Shown here piece after piece: positions 18,277 to 21,604 of a stretch of DNA of 21,604 nucleotides (position 1 is the stretch's first letter; each line of letters begins with the position of its first letter). Both the position numbers and the translations under genes were made by a program. The DNA is from Cladosporium sp. IMV 00045 (Eukaryota; Ascomycota; Dothideomycetes; Cladosporiales; Cladosporiaceae). The DNA lies in NCBI GenBank assembly GCA_001931905.2, contig MSJI02000317.1:1-21604 (forward strand), read 5' to 3'. The notes beneath the pieces are model-generated. The model saw only the letters and a program-made list of their open reading frames with translations, was not told the DNA's origin and did not search any database.

Positions 18277-20039
18277 CTATCTCTCTGCCTTCTCCAAACC
18301 AGATGCATCCAAGAACCTATCTCTGCCCTGGCCTTGCTGCGTGGGCTGGCCATCTGATGCGCGTTCCTCCTCAATCTGCTTCTCCAGATCCTCGGGCTGG
18401 GGAACACCTTGCTCCTCATCCAGTGCCAGCTCCTCAGACTTGTCCGATGCGCTGTCTGACATTTCATTCGCATTCGCGTTCGCTCCAGTGTCTGCGGGTG
18501 GTGTTGTCGGTGCAAACTTCGACTTGACTCTGATCGGTTCGCCGTATCTGTAGAAGACGAAAGGTATAGGCGCAAGCAGGCACGCAACACCTGCAATCAG
18601 AGATCCGGCTCCGCCAACTCCCATAGCTGAGAACATGAAATCTGTGAACAGCGGCGCGGCACTGCCACATGCGCTGCGGCAAATTGTGTTCGCTGCCAGA
18701 GCTGATGCAGCGAACATTAGGTATGTATCCGTGAGGTAGTTTAGATATGCCACGAACACCAGGAGGATTGAAGCTGAGAGGATGACACCGAAGATTGTCG
18801 GAACTATCCAGTGCACTTCGTTGTAGTTTCCGCTCCAGGCAAAGCCAAACATGGACAACGGGAACATGATTCCGCCGACCATGGCGATGTGAAGGCGATC
18901 CTCGGGGCGGCGGGTCTCGCCTGCTAGGATCTTCTTTTTGTCCTGAGATGATACCCAGAATACGTAGGCTCCTCCAAAGCAAGCGCCCACGACTGTTCCA
19001 ATCAGAGGCAGTTGCCCGACACCGGAGTTCCAGCCTCTCATCCTCTGGAACACAAAGGGGTAGATAGAGAAGAGCATGTACAGCAGCATATACACCACAC
19101 TCAAGTAGACAGCACAAGCCAGGGAAATCGGGTCAAACAGGATAGCCCAAGGTCTCGTGAGAGCAACCCTGAAAATGCCCATCAGAGTGCGGTCCGTAGC
19201 CTCGACCGGCGCAATCACATTCTCATAGCCAGGAATCTTGGCCCTGCGGATGCGTCTTGCCTTGTTCATCAAGACCTGGGAAGGTAGGGTCTCCGGGATA
19301 GTAAGCATGAGAGGAATGGTACCAGCGGCCAGCCAGAGAAGAACGTAGAAAGACCATCTCCAGTCTTCCGTGAGTTGCAGAAATCCAGATATAACAGGTC
19401 CCAAAGCAGGTCCGATGAAAGTCATGCAACTAAACAATGCCATGGCATTGCCGCGCTCGACGGGTCCCCAGATGTCTATCAACAAGTCAGCAATGTACTT
19501 TAGCAGAAGCAGGAAGGAAAACACTCACCAGCCAGGACACCTGGAGCGTTAGATAAGGTGCATGATGCGAATGTACCCGTCAAGAATCTTCCCACCAGAA
19601 GTGCACCAAAGTTGGGAGCGAAGGCACACAAGAAGTTGAAGGCGAAGTACAGCAAAAATGTGAAGTAAAAGACCCAGCGCCGTCCAAAGAACTCAGAAAG
19701 CGGTGCCCAAAGAAGAGGTCCGAAAACATATCCCAAGAGAAAAAGGGTAATGACAAGTCCAGCGACTGGGTTGGCAGAAACATGCAATTCCTCTGCGATG
19801 CTCGGTAGGCAGCCCGATGGACTTGAAGATGCGAATGTGGCGTTCACGACCAGCAAGACGCTGACCACTGTGATATACCATTTGCGTTTTGCTGACCAGT
19901 TCTTGGGGTTCTCAATATCATTTGGGGCGAAGTCCAGATGTCCGTCTTTGTTCAGGTAGATAGCCTCTCCTGCCTGGATGCCTCTGGTGCGGTATGGCTT
20001 TGCCACGGGCCGTGACAAAATCCTTTCAAGCTGCTCCAT
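18277..20039 (-). CDS. MFS drug/polyamine exporter, DHA1 (12-TM) family
   Basis: Two exons on the minus strand (20039-19529 and 19475-18277) encode 569 residues. The 53-nt intron has donor GTGAGT, branch CTGAC and acceptor GATAG, and joins PGVLA to DIWGPVERG. The cytosolic N-terminus ends in NPKNWSAKRKWY, the usual start of TM1 in fungal DHA1 proteins. Motif A variant APLSEFFGRR lies at about residues 112-121 and the antiporter motif C, IGPALGPVISGF, at about 191-202. Twelve membrane segments are apparent, with the long central loop after IPETLPSQVLMNKARRI. The C-terminal tail of roughly 65 residues is strongly acidic. These proteins are plasma-membrane proton antiporters for drugs, polyamines or fungal metabolites. 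The substrate is not readable. The ATG at 20039 is the first true ATG in frame. An upstream extension would need a GTG. Confidence 0.93.
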
Positions 20040-21604
20040 GTGTTCTGTGATCCAAAGAAGCAGAGTGGCGTGTAGCACGAAAGAAAAGAAAGGGAACCTC
20101 AGGTCATCATTTGTAACTTACGAAGAGTAGTACTCCACATATACATTTCACACGCGTGCTCGAGGCATCTTGCACTCCTCAATCGGATATACGGCACAGT
20201 GGACATAGATGAATGATCGGCTGGCTCACTTTTGCTAAACCCGAGTGCCCTTACTCGGCACCATGGGCCGAGCCATGTCGACAGCTGCGTCATGACGTGT
20301 CGCCATCATCAGACTCTTGACCTTCACTCTGCCATTTGTGCGTGTCAATGTGTTTAATCTCGATGGAGATGGCTCTTGAATATTGAGTATTGCGGGCGTC
20401 TTTTGAGGTCCAATTGAACACGAGAGAAGTGCCGTCGCATCTGCGCGCTTCGATTCCGCGAGGAGGGATCCACAGGCATTCACAGACTTTCATTTAGCTT
20501 TTCTGCAAACTTTGACCATCAATTCAGATCTCATAATCTGTTCGGTCTTTCGGGGCTAAGACAGGCTGACGGTCTTTGCAGTAGGCTGCGTGTGGTGAGC
20601 TTTCGCATTCGCAGCAATGATTGACGCCCTATGCATGAACAATCACATAAGCAGATCAGATTGAATCCCTGCTTTACAAGACGGGTCTCTTTGTAGGTGT
20701 TGCTGTAAGCATGTTCACTAGTCAAAATGCTTGAACAAGGATCGACGACGAGACATTGAGCAGTCTGACGGTAAAAGTACATGCATCTAGAAGTACTACG
20801 AGGTCCAGGCAATACTACAAAATTGGCGCATTCAGCTTTCGACCCTCGTCGATATTTGGTATCCCCGATGTGTGTGTTGGCATCGCATTTTGTCCGTGTT
20901 TAGTCGGACTTAAATCATTCGCCGATGACGGATGTACCCAAACAACGACCAAGTGTGAGTCGTGTCTTTCGAAGCATGCACAGCCGTTGTCAACCGCTGG
21001 TTGATGGCAAATAGCATGGACCTGATGAAGCAGTCGGTTCAAATTCATCCATCAGAATTAGAGTGGCGTGGCTGTTCTCTTAGATAAAGTGCTTTCGCAT
21101 TCGGCAATTATATCAAGCGTCTACATGAGACAACGAACGACATCACTTCGTCGTCAATTGGTACCTTTTCATCTATCAATCAGTCTTACGATCGAGTAGT
21201 GAAACCTTCGCATAACGCCTTCCAAAGGCCAATTATCCCGGTCAAAGGCGAGAGTATCACAATACAGAGGTTTCTCTAGTGTGTGATGTTGGTCGAACGG
21301 GTATCGTCAATTCAATGCAGGAAAGTCCGAAAGAATCAATTATCGAAGGTGGGTGACAATGTGATCGTTCTGGGGAAGCAATGAGTGTCCGACGTAAACG
21401 GTAACAAAATAAATTTATGTCGTTTTGCAACTCCAAAATCTCGTGCGTAAGGCTGCTATCAAAGTCACGATCTTCGGAGGTCGATTGTAGAAGTCGTCGT
21501 TGGATCGATGTAAAGCGATGAAAGGTGAATGCGAATGCGGAAGCATTATTGCCACTTTATCTCTGTCGGCTTAATACATCAACTGATCACGAAGTACACG
21601 ATGG
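20040..21604. other. Right flank, no supported gene
   Basis: The left few hundred bases must include the MFS promoter. The open frames on both strands are under 100 codons and lack known motifs. One cysteine-containing plus-strand frame at 20756-21004 has no ATG at its front. The far right end is AT-richer. No repeat, tRNA or transposon end is evident. Confidence 0.5.

Noticed and set aside
13446..20039. Possible secondary-metabolite cluster from adjacent transporter and enzyme genes
   Set aside because: There is no polyketide synthase, peptide synthetase, terpene cyclase or tailoring set. The Bor1-like, deaminase-like and MFS genes have no evident shared pathway.
20040..20078. A longer start for the MFS transporter
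   Set aside because: The upstream frame begins with GTG, not ATG, and the ATG at 20039 gives a normal DHA1 N-terminus.
21024..21050. A GGTTCAAATTC sequence resembling a tRNA T-loop
   Set aside because: The flanking bases do not pair into T, anticodon or acceptor stems of a tRNA.

Overview
The window is nuclear DNA of a filamentous ascomycete (Pezizomycotina), most likely a dothideomycete, though the class is a guess from overall protein flavour. The evidence is eukaryotic gene structure: introns of about 50-160 nt with GTRNGT-type donors, CTRAC branch points and YAG acceptors, together with fungal families such as an AP-1-like bZIP, a CE8 pectinesterase, a DHA1 drug transporter and a Bor1-type transporter. 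I saw no rRNA, tRNA, CRISPR array or intact transposon.

Layout, left to right. A bZIP regulator lies at 1086-1975 (+), followed by about 2.1 kb without a gene I can support. Next are a CIA30-family protein with six exons (4093-5351, +) and a secreted pectin methylesterase (5942-7012, +). A compact housekeeping block runs from 7.1 to 10.8 kb: a CCDC25/Jlp2-like NFACT-R protein (7101-7864, -) divergent from the ER membrane complex subunit EMC5 (8073-8550, +), then a small conserved protein with a 7-nt first exon (9156-9697, -) divergent from a SUZ-domain protein (10038-10828, +). The right half is looser: a decayed LPMO_10/AA10-like gene (11864-12513, -), a Bor1-like SLC4 transporter (13446-15367, -), a cytidine-deaminase-fold protein with three copies of a short acidic motif in front of it (16244-17242, -) and a DHA1 MFS exporter (18277-20039, -). 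The last 1.5 kb holds nothing I can support.

The genes do not form one pathway or an obvious biosynthetic cluster. They combine core functions (respiratory-chain assembly or related CIA30 role, membrane-protein insertion, RNA binding, NFACT-R) with host- or substrate-facing ones (pectin demethylation, a lost polysaccharide monooxygenase, borate and drug export). The items most worth following up are the deaminase-like protein with its repeated DxFxAL motif and the LPMO relic, which carries an in-frame stop, a 1-nt frameshift and a leucine where the second copper histidine should be. Exon boundaries were assigned by hand from splice signals and protein-family continuity. No transcript data or database search was available.
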